64,000 nucleotides of DNA from Methylobacterium sp. J-068 (GCF_022829445.1 NZ_JAKSXY010000084.1:62001-126000); one strand, 5' to 3'; positions 1-9,582 are shown, numbered from the stretch's first letter. Notes: a model not told the origin generated them from the sequence alone. Numbers and translations are program-made.

Positions 1-173
1 CGACACAACCGGACACGCAGAGGCTTAACGCCTTCGACACGGCCCGGCCGGATCATTGCCGGATCATGGCGCCGGGACGAGGACGGGGATGGTATGACGG
101 AACCTAGGAAGCGTCGGCGGAGCGGCCGAGGGCCGGGACCGATGCGGGGACGTTTCCGCCGGAACGCGCATTC

Positions 174-2171
174 GTGAGGTGGATCCGGGGGCGGGTTCGC
201 GACACGTCGGGGCTCGGGATCGCGCGGGCGGCCTGGCCGCTCGCCATCGCCTTGGCCGGCGGCGGGCTGGCGGCCGGGCCGGCCGCGGCCTTCGATCTGT
301 TCGGCCTGTTCGGCTCCGAGGAGGAGCCGCCTGCGCCGAGTGAAGGGGCCCTGCCCTACACGGTGAAATTCCAGGGCGTGGACGATGACGACGTCCTGCG
401 CGCGCTCCAGGATACCTCGACGCTTCACCGCCTGCGCCAGGAGGCCCCGCCCGACGGCGAGGGGCTGGTGCGCCGGGCCGAGGCCGACCTGCGCCGCCTC
501 GCCGACGTGCTGTCCGGCTACGGCTATTACCAGGGCCGGGTCACCATCCGCATCGACGGCATCGTGCTGGCGGGCGAGGGCACCGTGGTCGCCGCCGCCC
601 GGGCGGCGGAGGCGTCCCGCGCGCGCGCGCTCGTTCCCGTCAAGGTCGTGCTCGATCCGGGCCCGCTCTACACGTTGCGCTCCGTGGCGGCGCGCGATCC
701 CCGGGGCAACCCGTTCCCCGAGGAGGTCCTGCCCGAGCGCTTCGTCCGTGTCGGTGAGGCGGTGCCGGCCCGCTCGGCCACCGTGCTCGCGCGCGAGGCC
801 CGGATCGTCGATCGCTTCCGCGCGCTGGGCCATCCCTTCGCCAAGGCGGTGACGCGCGATCCGGTGGTGGACGATGCCGCCCACGTCATGGACGTCACCT
901 ACACCATCGATCCGGGGCCGATCGCCGGCCTCGGCGAGGTGGCGGTCCGTGGCACTCAGGGGATCGATCCGGCGGTGGTGCGCTCGTTCATCTACGCCGA
1001 GCCGGGGGACCCGTACTCGCCCAAGGCCGTGTCGGACATCCGCCGCTCGGTGGCCAAGGTCGAGGGCCTCGGCTCGGTCCGGGTGCGCGAGGGAGAGGCC
1101 CTGGACGGCGCCGGCAACCTGCCGATCTTCGTCGATGTCACCGAGCGCGAGCGGAACCTGATCGGCGTCTCGGCTCGCTACTCCACCGTCGATGGGCCGG
1201 GCATCCGGGCCTATTACGCCAACCGCAACCTGTTCGGCGGCGGCGAGACCTTTCGGGTCGATGCCGACATCTACTACCTCGGCAACGATCTCTACGCGAA
1301 GCAGCGCAAGGCCGCCGGCATCGAGTCGAACGGGCTCGGCGGCCGGCTCTCCGCCACCTTCGTCAAGCCGGCCCTCTGGGGCACCCGCAACGACCTCGTC
1401 GCCAACCTGTTCGTCGGGCGCGAGGCGCAGCAATCCTATGTCAGCGATGCGGCCGGCGGTACGGTGGCCATACGGCACCGCTTCTCCGACACGTTCTTCG
1501 CCCAGATCGGCGTCGACGGGCAGGCCGGGCGCTCGCAGGACGCGCTCGGCAAGGTCGATTACCGCCTGATCGGCGTGCCGGTCTCTGTCTCCTACGATTC
1601 CACCGACAACCTGCTCGACCCGACGCAAGGCGTGCGCCTCACCGCCTCGGCGACGCCCTATGCGGGGTTCCTCGGCTCCGATCCGTCGATCTTCGTCGCC
1701 AAGGCGCAGGGCTCGACCTACTACGCCTTCGACGACGAGGCCCGCTACATCCTGGCCGGCCGCATCGGCTTCGGTTCGATCTCGGGGGCCAACCTCGACG
1801 AGATCCCGGCCAATATCCGCTTCTTCGCGGGCGGCGGCGGATCGGTGCGCGGCTTTCCCTACCGCACGCTGGGGCCGCGCGGCCCCTTCAACCTGCCGAT
1901 CGGCGGCCGCAGCCTGCTCGAAGCCTCGGTGGAGGCGCGCATCAAGGTCACGGACACGATCGGCGTCGTGCCGTTCATCGATGCCGGCACGGCGTTCGCC
2001 GGCAGCCTCCCCGATTTCGACGAGCGCATCCGCTACGCGGTCGGCCTCGGCCTGCGCTACTACACCGGGATCGGACCGATCCGCGTCGACGTCGCCTTCC
2101 CGATGGACCGCATCAAGGGCAATCACGAGCGCCCCGTGGCCCTCTACATCAGCCTGGGGCAATCCTTCTGA
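174..2171 (+). CDS. tamA: TamA, outer-membrane translocation and assembly module barrel
   Basis: 665 aa Omp85-family protein. After an N-terminal hydrophobic signal segment (about residues 19-38, ending in an Ala-rich stretch) come POTRA-type repeats (about 55-330) and a C-terminal beta-barrel. The barrel contains the Omp85 signature VRGF at residues 558-561 and ends in an aromatic-terminated strand (SLGQSF). TamA works with TamB to insert or pass some outer-membrane proteins and in envelope lipid homeostasis (family knowledge). The start is GTG at 174; no in-frame ATG lies nearby, and the ribosome site is weak. The next gene, tamB, starts inside this gene's stop codon (TGATG), so the two are translationally coupled. 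Pairing with tamB separates it from BamA, which normally sits beside skp/lpxD. Confidence 0.93.
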   Translation: MRWIRGRVRDTSGLGIARAAWPLAIALAGGGLAAGPAAAFDLFGLFGSEEEPPAPSEGALPYTVKFQGVDDDDVLRALQDTSTLHRLRQEAPPDGEGLVRRAEADLRRLADVLSGYGYYQGRVTIRIDGIVLAGEGTVVAAARAAEASRARALVPVKVVLDPGPLYTLRSVAARDPRGNPFPEEVLPERFVRVGEAVPARSATVLAREARIVDRFRALGHPFAKAVTRDPVVDDAAHVMDVTYTIDPGPIAGLGEVAVRGTQGIDPAVVRSFIYAEPGDPYSPKAVSDIRRSVAKVEGLGSVRVREGEALDGAGNLPIFVDVTERERNLIGVSARYSTVDGPGIRAYYANRNLFGGGETFRVDADIYYLGNDLYAKQRKAAGIESNGLGGRLSATFVKPALWGTRNDLVANLFVGREAQQSYVSDAAGGTVAIRHRFSDTFFAQIGVDGQAGRSQDALGKVDYRLIGVPVSVSYDSTDNLLDPTQGVRLTASATPYAGFLGSDPSIFVAKAQGSTYYAFDDEARYILAGRIGFGSISGANLDEIPANIRFFAGGGGSVRGFPYRTLGPRGPFNLPIGGRSLLEASVEARIKVTDTIGVVPFIDAGTAFAGSLPDFDERIRYAVGLGLRYYTGIGPIRVDVAFPMDRIKGNHERPVALYISLGQSF

Positions 2172-5100
2172 TGCGGTTCTTCGGTTTCTTGAGCGCGCGC
2201 GGTCGGCGTGATCCCCGGATGGCGCGGGGCGGTCTGGTCCGATCCCGTGGGATTTCCGCGAAGGGCACCCTCCCGGCTCTCGTCCTCGCCGCGACCCTTC
2301 TTCTCCCCCTCGGCGGCGCCACCCTCACCCGCGCGGACGAGGGCGAGAAGACGGTGCTCGGCGGCCTGCTCTCGAAGGCCCTCTCGACGCCGGGCTCGCG
2401 CGTCGCCATCGGCGCCGTCGACGGCGCCCTGTCCTCCGACGCCACCATCCGCGACGTGGCGATCAGCGACGCCGACGGCGTCTGGCTGAAGCTCGACCGG
2501 GCGCGCCTCGTCTGGCGCCGCCTCGCCCTGCTCTCCGGCCGCCTCGAGGTCGAGAGCCTGGAGGTCGGGCGCCTCGAAGTCCTGCGGCGTCCCCGCCCCG
2601 CCCCGGTCTCGGCGACGCCCGAGCCCGACGGCTCGCTGCTGCCGGACCTGCCCGTGAAGGTCGAGGTCAAGGCCTTCCGGCTCGCCGAACTCGTCCTCGG
2701 CGAGGCCCTCGCGGGGCAGCCGGCACGCCTCTCCGCCGAGGGCCGGGCCAAGCTCGGCGCTCCCTCCGAGGGGCTCGACCTCGACCTCACCGTGCGCCGC
2801 CTCGACGCCGAAGGCCGCTTCGGCGCCCGCCTGCTGTTCGTGCCCAAGGGCGAGACGCTCGAACTCAAGACCACGCTGGTGGAGCCCGCGGGCGGCCTGC
2901 TCTCGAAGGCCGCCAACGTGCCCGGCACGCCGCCGATCAACCTCGACCTCGACGGGCGCGGCACCCTCGATGCCTGGAACGCGCGCCTCGACCTCGATGC
3001 GGGGCCGGAACTCGGCGCCAAGGGCACCGCGCGCATCTCGCGCATCGGCGCCGAGCGTCGCCTGACGCTCGATCTCGCCTCGCGGATCGAGGCGCTGCTG
3101 CCCGGCCCGGCCGCGGCGATCTTCTCCGGCACGACCAAACTCGACGGTGGGCTGCGCTTCTCCGACAGCGGCGCCTTCGGCATCGACCGGCTCGAACTCA
3201 CCTCCCGCACGGCCCGCCTCGACGCGCGCGGGACGCTGAGCGCCGAGCGGATCGCGGATTTCCTCATCGCGGCTCGTGCCGTTCCGACCGAGGGCGGCGT
3301 GACTAAGGCCGCCGATGCCGAACTCGACAGCCTCGTCTTCGACGGCAGCCTGAAGGGGCCGATCGCCCGCCCCACCGTGAACGGCACGCTCAAGGCCGCC
3401 GGATTGCGGGCCGATGGCAGCGCGCTGGAGCGGATCGACGCCAGTCTGGCGATGATGCCGGCGGGCGCCGAGCCGGGTGCTGCCCGCTTCGCGCTCTCGG
3501 CCGACGCCAAGGTCGACGGCTTGCGCCTCGCCGACCCCGCCCTGCGCCGGGCGATCGGCTCGCGGGCGGCGCTGACCTTCCGGGGCACGCTGCAGCCCGA
3601 CGGCATCGTCGAGGTGGCCAAGCTCGATCTCGACGGCCCGACCGCCCGCGCCTCCTACGCCGGCAAGGTCGGCCAGAACACCCTGACCGGCACCGTCGAC
3701 GCCGCGCTCTCGGACCTCGCGGCCTTCTCGGAGATGGCCGGGCGCCCGCTCGCCGGAGCGCTCACGGCGCGCGCCGTCCTGAGCGGCGATCCGGCGCGCA
3801 AGGCGGTCTCGGCGGATGTGGACGTGCGGACCAGCGGCCTCGCGCTCGCCTCGGCCCCCCTCGATCGCACCCTCGGCAGCGCGCCGCGTTTCAGCGGCCG
3901 CCTCTCGCAGGTCTATGACGGCTACGCCTTCGAGGGCGCTCGGCTGGAGGGCGCCGCGATCGTCGGGCGCCTGGAGGGCCGGGCCACCGCGCGCCTTGCC
4001 GATGCCAAGCTCGTCGTCGACCTGAAGGACCTCTCGGCCCTCGATCCGAAGCTCGCCGGCCGCGCCCTGCTCGACGGCCGCCTCACCGGCACGCTGGAGA
4101 AGCCCGATCTCACCGCGACGCTGACCGCCGGTGACGCGCGCGCCCTCGGCCGTCCGCTGCGCGACCTTCGGGTCGACATGGCGATGACGGATCTCACGGG
4201 GGCCCTCGACGGAACCCTGCGCCTGTCCGGCGACATCGGCGGCAAGCCCCTGCGGGGCGACGCCCACCTCGCGCGGCCCTCCGCCGATGCCTGGTCCCTC
4301 GACCGGCTCGCCTTCCGGCTCGGCTCCGTCTCCCTCGACGGCCGCGCCGCCCTCGACGCCCGCACGCTTCTCACACAGGGCGCGCTCACCCTCGCGGCGG
4401 GTAATCTCGACGATCTCTCGCCCCTCGCCCTGACGCCGCTCGGCGGCAATCTCGACGCTGCCATCACCCTCTCGCGCGAGGGTGGGCGGCAGGACGCTGC
4501 GGTGAAGGCCAGGGGGGCTTCGCTCCGCGCCGGGGAATTCGGACTCGCGCGGCTCGATGCCGACCTGACCGGACGCGACCTGACGGGCCGGCCGGTGATC
4601 GACGGCCGCGTGAACGCCGACCGCCTGATCGCGGCCGGCGAGAGCCTCGATACGGTCCGCCTCGCGGCCGTCGGCGCGCCGAACGCGAGTGACATCACCC
4701 TGTCGGCCAAGGCGCGCGGCTTCGACCTCGACGGTGCCGCCCGCCTCGTGCCGGGCGAGCGCACCCGCATCGAACTCGCCCGGTTCTCCGCCGCGCGTGG
4801 CGGCGACCGTCTGGCGCTCGCGGGGCCCGCCAGCGTGACCCTCGACGGCGGCACGGCGCTCATCGACAACCTCGTGGTGGCCGCCGGCTCCGGCCGCGTC
4901 AGCCTGTCGGGCCGGGCCGGACAGGTCCTCGACCTCAAGCTCGGCATCCGGGCCCTCCCCCTGGCATTGGCCCGCATCGCGTCCCCGAGCCTCGCGCTCA
5001 CCGGAACCCTCGACGGCGAGGCCGACCTGCGCGGATCCACGAACCGGCCGGAGGGCCGCTACGCCTTCACCGTCGCCCGCCTCGTCACGCCGGAGACGCG

Positions 5101-6577
5101 CAAGGCCGGCTTGCCGCCCATCGAGGCCCGGGCCAGCGGAACGCTGAGCGACGGACGCGCCGGGATCGAGGGCCGGGTCTCCGCCGGGCGCGGCGCCGAG
5201 ATGAACATCAGCGGCTCGTTGCCCGTGGCGGCGGGCGGCGCCCTCGCGCTGAAGCTGCGCGGCACCCTCGACGCCGCCCTCGCCAATTCTCTCCTCAGCA
5301 CCGGCGGCCAGCGCGTCGCCGGGCGCATCGCCATCGATGCCGGCGTCACCGGAAACCTCGCCGCGCCGCGCGCCGAGGGGAGCGCCACCCTGGCGAACGG
5401 GGCCTTCACCGATCCGCTCCAGGGCATCCGCCTCACCCAGATCGAGGGGCGCGTCACCGGGCGCGGCGACACCCTGGTGGTCGAGCGCCTCACCGCCCTG
5501 ACCCGCAACGGCGGGACCCTGCGCGGCGACGGGCGCGTCGCGCTGGATCCGGCCGCCGGCTTTCCCGGCACCCTCCGGGTCTCGGCCGAGCGGGCCGAAC
5601 TCGTCTCCAGCCCGCTGATGACGGCGGTGGCGAGCCTCAACCTCGCGCTGACCGGCCCGCTCGCCCGCACGCCGAAGGTGGCCGGGCGGATCGACCTCGT
5701 CTCCGTCGACGTCTCGGTGCCGGACCGCCTGCCCGCGACGGTGCAGCCCCTGCCCGAGATCCGCCGGGTGAACACGCCGCCGGAGGTGCGGGCACGCCTC
5801 GACGCGCGGGCCGACCGGCGTGCGAAGATCGCGGCGCTCGGGCGCAAGGGCCGGAAAGGCGCCGCGCCCTTCGACGCCACGCTCGACGTCGCGGTGAACG
5901 CGCCGAACCGGATCTTCGTGCGCGGCCGCGGCATCGATGCCGAACTCGGCGGCGCGCTGCGCCTCACCGGCTCCTCCCGCGACCCCGTGGCGACGGGGGC
6001 CTTCGAGATGCGGCGCGGCCGCCTCAGCGTGGTCGGCCAGCGCCTCGACTTCACCCGAGGGCGCCTGACCTTCGGCGGCGAGATCGCGGCCCCCGACCTC
6101 GACTTCGTCGCCGAGACCAAGGCGGCCGAGGTCACCGCCCGCATCGCCGTCACCGGGCCGGCCAACCAGCCGAGCTTCCTCCTCACCTCCGATCCGAGCC
6201 TGCCGCAGGACGAGGTGCTCTCGCGCCTGCTGTTCAAGAAGGCATCCGGTGGCCTCTCGCCCTTCCAGGCCCTGCAACTGGCGCAGGCCGTGGCGCAGTT
6301 CTCGGGCGGCGCCGGCGGCGTCGACGTGTTCGAGCAGGCGCGCAAGGGGCTCGGGCTCGACAGCCTCGATGTCTCGACGGGGGCGAGCGGCGGGCCCGCC
6401 CTCGGCGCATCGCGCTATCTCAGCGATCGCCTCAGCGTCGGCGTGAAGGCCGGCGCCAAGCCCGCCGACACGGCCGCCACCGTGGATTACGACGTCTCGC
6501 GCCGGGTCAAGATCCAGGGCGAGGCCGGCAGCGACGGCCGCACCGCCGTGGGTGTCGGGGCCGAGTGGGAATATTGA
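2171..6577 (+). CDS. tamB: TamB, translocation and assembly module inner-membrane protein
   Basis: 1468 aa. An N-terminal hydrophobic anchor (about residues 32-52) is followed by a very long repetitive beta-rich region with recurring short strands of the type LxGxxxLDG and LxARGTLSA, and by the conserved C-terminal DUF490/TamB domain (about 1150-1468). That domain contains LRLTGSSRDP and a typical terminal VGVGAEWEY. TamB spans the periplasm as a hydrophobic groove and partners TamA (family knowledge). The ATG shares one base with the tamA stop codon. It converges with the next gene on the other strand, leaving only 3 bp between stops. A 1377-aa reading frame on the opposite strand is only a shadow of this GC-rich gene. 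Confidence 0.93.
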   Translation: MRFFGFLSARGRRDPRMARGGLVRSRGISAKGTLPALVLAATLLLPLGGATLTRADEGEKTVLGGLLSKALSTPGSRVAIGAVDGALSSDATIRDVAISDADGVWLKLDRARLVWRRLALLSGRLEVESLEVGRLEVLRRPRPAPVSATPEPDGSLLPDLPVKVEVKAFRLAELVLGEALAGQPARLSAEGRAKLGAPSEGLDLDLTVRRLDAEGRFGARLLFVPKGETLELKTTLVEPAGGLLSKAANVPGTPPINLDLDGRGTLDAWNARLDLDAGPELGAKGTARISRIGAERRLTLDLASRIEALLPGPAAAIFSGTTKLDGGLRFSDSGAFGIDRLELTSRTARLDARGTLSAERIADFLIAARAVPTEGGVTKAADAELDSLVFDGSLKGPIARPTVNGTLKAAGLRADGSALERIDASLAMMPAGAEPGAARFALSADAKVDGLRLADPALRRAIGSRAALTFRGTLQPDGIVEVAKLDLDGPTARASYAGKVGQNTLTGTVDAALSDLAAFSEMAGRPLAGALTARAVLSGDPARKAVSADVDVRTSGLALASAPLDRTLGSAPRFSGRLSQVYDGYAFEGARLEGAAIVGRLEGRATARLADAKLVVDLKDLSALDPKLAGRALLDGRLTGTLEKPDLTATLTAGDARALGRPLRDLRVDMAMTDLTGALDGTLRLSGDIGGKPLRGDAHLARPSADAWSLDRLAFRLGSVSLDGRAALDARTLLTQGALTLAAGNLDDLSPLALTPLGGNLDAAITLSREGGRQDAAVKARGASLRAGEFGLARLDADLTGRDLTGRPVIDGRVNADRLIAAGESLDTVRLAAVGAPNASDITLSAKARGFDLDGAARLVPGERTRIELARFSAARGGDRLALAGPASVTLDGGTALIDNLVVAAGSGRVSLSGRAGQVLDLKLGIRALPLALARIASPSLALTGTLDGEADLRGSTNRPEGRYAFTVARLVTPETRKAGLPPIEARASGTLSDGRAGIEGRVSAGRGAEMNISGSLPVAAGGALALKLRGTLDAALANSLLSTGGQRVAGRIAIDAGVTGNLAAPRAEGSATLANGAFTDPLQGIRLTQIEGRVTGRGDTLVVERLTALTRNGGTLRGDGRVALDPAAGFPGTLRVSAERAELVSSPLMTAVASLNLALTGPLARTPKVAGRIDLVSVDVSVPDRLPATVQPLPEIRRVNTPPEVRARLDARADRRAKIAALGRKGRKGAAPFDATLDVAVNAPNRIFVRGRGIDAELGGALRLTGSSRDPVATGAFEMRRGRLSVVGQRLDFTRGRLTFGGEIAAPDLDFVAETKAAEVTARIAVTGPANQPSFLLTSDPSLPQDEVLSRLLFKKASGGLSPFQALQLAQAVAQFSGGAGGVDVFEQARKGLGLDSLDVSTGASGGPALGASRYLSDRLSVGVKAGAKPADTAATVDYDVSRRVKIQGEAGSDGRTAVGVGAEWEY

Positions 6578-6580
6578 GCC

Positions 6581-6769
6581 TCAGCGCGTCAGCCAGAGCG
6601 ACTGGCCGACCTGGCTCAAATGGCCGTGGAAATGGGTCACCAGCACAATCGCCCAGAGAAGGCCGAGGAGGGTCGCCAGCGTCAGCAGGATGACCTCCCC
6701 GGACCCGCGCAGGTCACGGGGCTTGCCGATCGCGGCATCGCGGCGGGCTTCGGAACGACGATCCGTCAT
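6581..6769 (-). CDS. Small single-span membrane protein, unknown function
   Basis: 62 aa. It has a basic N-terminus (MTDRRSEARRDA), then one clear membrane helix at about residues 26-44 (VILLTLATLLGLLWAIVLV), then a short His-containing tail. The reading frame continues upstream, but the ATG at 6769 gives the most sensible protein, with the charged segment directly before the helix. I do not recognise a family. It lies tail to tail with tamB and is divergent from the deformylase-like gene, so it is probably a single-gene unit. Confidence 0.55.
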   Translation of the reverse strand: MTDRRSEARRDAAIGKPRDLRGSGEVILLTLATLLGLLWAIVLVTHFHGHLSQVGQSLWLTR

Positions 6770-6904
6770 TGCGTCTCCGGAACGAGTTTGCTCTGTGTGA
6801 GCGACCGACGCCGCAAGGCGCGGGCCAAAGCACGGATCAGGGGATCGCGCCCGATCCATCGCGGCCCGCGCGCGGTCTGACCTCCCCTCGCTCGGAATCA
6901 CCCG

Positions 6905-7408
6905 GTGTCCTCCGCATCCCTCCTGATCTATCCCGACCCGCGCCTGCGCCTGACGGCCGCCCCCGTCGTGACCTTCGACGCAGCCCTGCGGGACTCCGTG
7001 CGCGACCTCGAAGCGGTCATGCGCTCCGTGTCGGCTCTCGGCCTGACCCTGCCGCATATCGGCCGGCCGCAGCGCGTCGTGCTGCTCCGGATGGAGCCGG
7101 GCGAGCCGACGACGGCCTACGTGAATCCCGAGATCGTCTGGGCTTCGCCCGAGCGCGGTCCCCAGGAGGAGGGCAGCGTCTCCATGCCGGGCGTCATGGA
7201 GATGGTCGACCGCGCCGCGCGGATTCGGCTTCGGTTTCAGGATCTGGACGGTGTCGAGCAGGAGGAGGAAGCGGAGGGGTTTCGCGCCGCCTGCCTCCAG
7301 CACGAGATCGACCAGCTCGACGGCATCTTCTGGATCGAGCGGCTCTCGCGCTTGCGCCGCGACCGCGCCGTGAAGCGCTTCGCGAAGCTGCGGCGCGGCG
7401 CCGCGTGA
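6905..7408 (+). CDS. Peptide-deformylase-like protein lacking two metal ligands
   Basis: 167 aa with the full length and fold pattern of peptide deformylase, which removes the formyl group from nascent N-termini. All three motifs are recognisable but altered. Motif I (GxGLAAxQ) reads GLTLPHIG (46-53), so the conserved Gln is lost. Motif II (EGCLS) reads EGSVS (89-93), so the metal-binding Cys is Ser91. Motif III (HExxH) reads HEIDQ (133-137), keeping His133 and Glu134 but changing the last His ligand to Gln137. With two of three metal ligands gone, normal hydrolysis is unlikely; a ribosome- or substrate-binding role is possible. GTG start at 6905. Expect a canonical def gene elsewhere. It is a lone gene, followed by a weak inverted repeat. 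Confidence 0.82.
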   Translation: MSSASLLIYPDPRLRLTAAPVVTFDAALRDSVRDLEAVMRSVSALGLTLPHIGRPQRVVLLRMEPGEPTTAYVNPEIVWASPERGPQEEGSVSMPGVMEMVDRAARIRLRFQDLDGVEQEEEAEGFRAACLQHEIDQLDGIFWIERLSRLRRDRAVKRFAKLRRGAA

Positions 7409-7521
7409 CGGGACGTGCGCGAGCGTCCCCTCCCGTCGCGCCGTTTCGTGCCCTAAATCCCGTCACAGCCGGAGGGGTTTTGTGAGAGACACTTAAGTCC
7501 GCCCCTCGCGAAAGGTGCCCG

Positions 7522-7929
7522 ATGTCCCCGCTCCGTCTCCTCGGTCTCTGTCTGGTCCTCGGCTTCGGGGCCCCGGTCCCCGCGACGGCGGCGCCCGGGC
7601 CGATCATCGGCTGCCCCTCCCTGGTCAACCTGCGCATGCTGATGCGGCAGACGAAGGCGGATGCCGGCGGCGCCGCGGCGATCCTCGGCAACGACCAGGC
7701 GGATCACCTCGGTTGTGTGGTCCTTGCCCGCGAGGCGGTCACGGCGCTGCAGGAGCACCTCACCCTGAGCGGGAACGCCTACGATTGCCTGACCCTGCGC
7801 AACACCGGAATTTGTCACTGGGTCGTGGCCGGCACCGTCGACCTCGCCGAACCGCCGGCCAAACCGCGACCGGGCCCGAAGGCGGGATCCGGCGACAAAT
7901 CCGGCGCCCCCGAGAAGGCACGCCGATGA
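7522..7929 (+). CDS. Small secreted Cys-containing protein (paralogue 1)
   Basis: 135 aa. Signal peptide with a hydrophobic core at residues 4-17 and likely cleavage after ATAA (about 24). The mature part has four Cys residues in the pattern GCPSLVNLRMLM, then GCVVLA, then YDCLT and GICHW, suggesting two disulfides, followed by a Pro/Lys-rich tail (PAKPRPGPKAG...). The next gene encodes a recognisable relative with the same Cys spacing and overlaps this one by four bases (ATGA). I recognise no characterised family. Probable role: small periplasmic protein. Confidence 0.7.
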   Translation: MSPLRLLGLCLVLGFGAPVPATAAPGPIIGCPSLVNLRMLMRQTKADAGGAAAILGNDQADHLGCVVLAREAVTALQEHLTLSGNAYDCLTLRNTGICHWVVAGTVDLAEPPAKPRPGPKAGSGDKSGAPEKARR

Positions 7930-8225
7930 CGGGATGGCTCCGCACCCTTGGCCCCGCGCTCGCGATCGTGTTGATCGGCGCGAATCTCGCCCCGCTGAGG
8001 GCCGAGACGGCAGTCGTCGCCTGCGAGACGCTGGTGCAGCTGCGCGTGCTGATGGCGTCCGGCGACCGGGTCGCGGCGGAGGCCGCGCTGCCGGGACATC
8101 CGGGCTGCCGTACCATTCCGCGCGGGCGGATCGGTGCCGCCGAGCATCGAGCGATGGTGGGAGGCGCGCCGTTCGAGTGCCTGGCCGTTTCGGGTGAGAG
8201 CGCCTGCGCCTGGGTATGGCCCTGA
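7926..8225 (+). CDS. Small secreted Cys-containing protein (paralogue 2)
   Basis: 99 aa. Signal peptide (hydrophobic core about residues 8-20, cleavage near LRAE). The mature region matches the previous protein: ACETLVQLRVLM, then GCRTIPRG, then FECLAVSG and a final ACAWVWP. The four Cys positions and the LRxLM segment are shared, so the two genes are tandem paralogues in one transcript. The ATG overlaps the upstream stop codon. Unlike its neighbour it lacks the Pro/Lys tail and ends directly after the last Cys-Ala-Trp. Function unknown. Confidence 0.68.
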   Translation: MTGWLRTLGPALAIVLIGANLAPLRAETAVVACETLVQLRVLMASGDRVAAEAALPGHPGCRTIPRGRIGAAEHRAMVGGAPFECLAVSGESACAWVWP

Positions 8226-8448
8226 ACCGTGGGGCGGCCCCCAGGGGTTTGATCGGGGGCGTCCGTCCCGGCACGATGGAACGACCGAGGTCTCCTCGAC
8301 GCCCGATCCGCGTGGCCTCGGGCTCTACGCGATCGGGCGGCAGATCTCCTTCGCCTGCATGAAGCGCTCGCAGGGCGGCTCGCGCCGCGCGACACCGGGC
8401 TCTCGCCCGTCCTGATCCTGCGCACGGGACCGAGGGCGGTTCAGGAGG
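8226..8448. other. Intergenic stretch without a recognisable gene
   Basis: About 220 bp between the small secreted protein pair and the opposite-strand gene ending at 8449. Open frames run through it, but none has a plausible start and family-like composition. No strong hairpin with a T-tract was seen. Confidence 0.5.
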
Positions 8449-8658
8449 TCAGACGCTGAGCGGTGCGCCGATGCGGGCGCGGAGCATGTGACGGAGGTTC
8501 TGGTTCGCGGTCGCGTCCGCGTCGAGCGCCGACATCAACCGCAGCAGCCGGCTGATCGGCGTGGTGCGGTCCTCGACCGCCGAGCGGATCTGGACCTGCA
8601 GCGGGGGCTGCTCGGCCGAGATCTCGGTTTTCAGGTTCGTTTGGGCCGGCTGGGGCAT
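8449..8658 (-). CDS. Small hypothetical protein
   Basis: 69 aa from the ATG at 8658 (a GTG at 8694 would add 12 residues). The N-terminus is polar (MPQPAQTNLKTEIS); the C-terminal half looks helical and basic (SRLLRLMSALDADATANQNLRHMLRARIG). There is no signal peptide or membrane helix. Neither start has a strong ribosome site. I recognise no family; composition is compatible with real coding, but the evidence is weak. Confidence 0.4.
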   Translation of the reverse strand: MPQPAQTNLKTEISAEQPPLQVQIRSAVEDRTTPISRLLRLMSALDADATANQNLRHMLRARIGAPLSV

Positions 8659-8850
8659 GGTCCGCGGATCCGTGGCGTGATCAGGCGCGATCACGGGCGG
8701 CTCGCTACGCCATGAATCGCGCCCGCGCCAGAGTTTTTTGCCATCTATCCATAGCCGGCACGCAATCCTGTCCTGCGCGCGGGAACAAAACGGGTTCTCG
8801 TCAAGAATGTGGGGACGACCCCGTTTCCCATCCGGATGGTGAGGGCCGCG

Positions 8851-9525
8851 TTAGCGCGCGAGGGGAGAATCGCGGTATCCGTCGAGGATGTCCTGCGGGT
8901 CCTGGTAGAGCGCGACGCAGCCCGCGCCGTTGAGGTCCGCTTCGGGAAAGCCGCCGCAGAGCACGCCGATGGTTCGGATCCCGGCCTTGGACGCCGCCTC
9001 GGCGTCGTAGGGCGTGTCGCCGATCACGATGGCGGCCGCTGCGCCGATCGGGGCGAGCTTCTCGAGGGCCGCCGCGAAGATGTCCGGGAAGGGCTTCGAG
9101 CGCTCGACGTCGTCGGAACTCACCACCACGTCCGCCAAGCCCTCGATCCCGAGAAGCTTCTGATATTGCTCGACTTCCTTCGCCTTGCCGGAGGAGGCCA
9201 GCGCCACGGTCAGGCCCTCCGCGCGAAGATGCCGAAACAAGGCAGGCACGCCCGGAAACGGCTTCACCTTCGACAGGTAGTCGCGCTTGAACAGGTCGGA
9301 GCGGTAGGCCTCGATGCGCTCGCCCTCGCGCGCGATGCGCGATTCGTCGAGGAACACCGGGAGCAACTGGTCGCCACCCTTGCCGATCTGGCTCCGGGCA
9401 TCCGCATGGGAGACCGTCACCCCGAAATGCGCGAAGGCATCGACCCAGGCCCGGGCATGCAGGTCGACGCTGTCGAGCAGGGTGCCGTCGATGTCGAAGA
9501 TCACCGCCTGAACGGTCTTTGCCAT
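8851..9525 (-). CDS. HAD-superfamily phosphatase (phosphoglycolate phosphatase-like)
   Basis: 224 aa. HAD subfamily IA enzyme with all four motifs. Motif I is FDIDGTLLDS with nucleophile Asp11 and acid/base Asp13; motif II is ALASSGK; motif III is the Lys in SKPFPD; motif IV is VIGDTPYDA. The cap is a small helical domain inserted after motif I. These enzymes dephosphorylate small phosphorylated metabolites or act as beta-phosphoglucomutases; the substrate cannot be told from sequence. ATG at 9525 preceded by GGACAGGA. It follows a small exported-protein gene on the same strand, separated by a hairpin at 9583-9607, so it is probably transcribed separately. Confidence 0.82.
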   Translation of the reverse strand: MAKTVQAVIFDIDGTLLDSVDLHARAWVDAFAHFGVTVSHADARSQIGKGGDQLLPVFLDESRIAREGERIEAYRSDLFKRDYLSKVKPFPGVPALFRHLRAEGLTVALASSGKAKEVEQYQKLLGIEGLADVVVSSDDVERSKPFPDIFAAALEKLAPIGAAAAIVIGDTPYDAEAASKAGIRTIGVLCGGFPEADLNGAGCVALYQDPQDILDGYRDSPLAR

Positions 9526-9582
9526 GGTCCTGTCCCGTGCCCGTTGCGGCGCGGGGCTGCGGCCCCGTCACCCGTCCCAGGC

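Noticed and set aside
2144-6277. 1377-aa open frame antisense to tamB
   Set aside because: Composition is the Arg/Gly/Ala/Glu-rich pattern of a GC-rich shadow; no domain, start signal or conserved motif, while the plus strand encodes an intact TamB.
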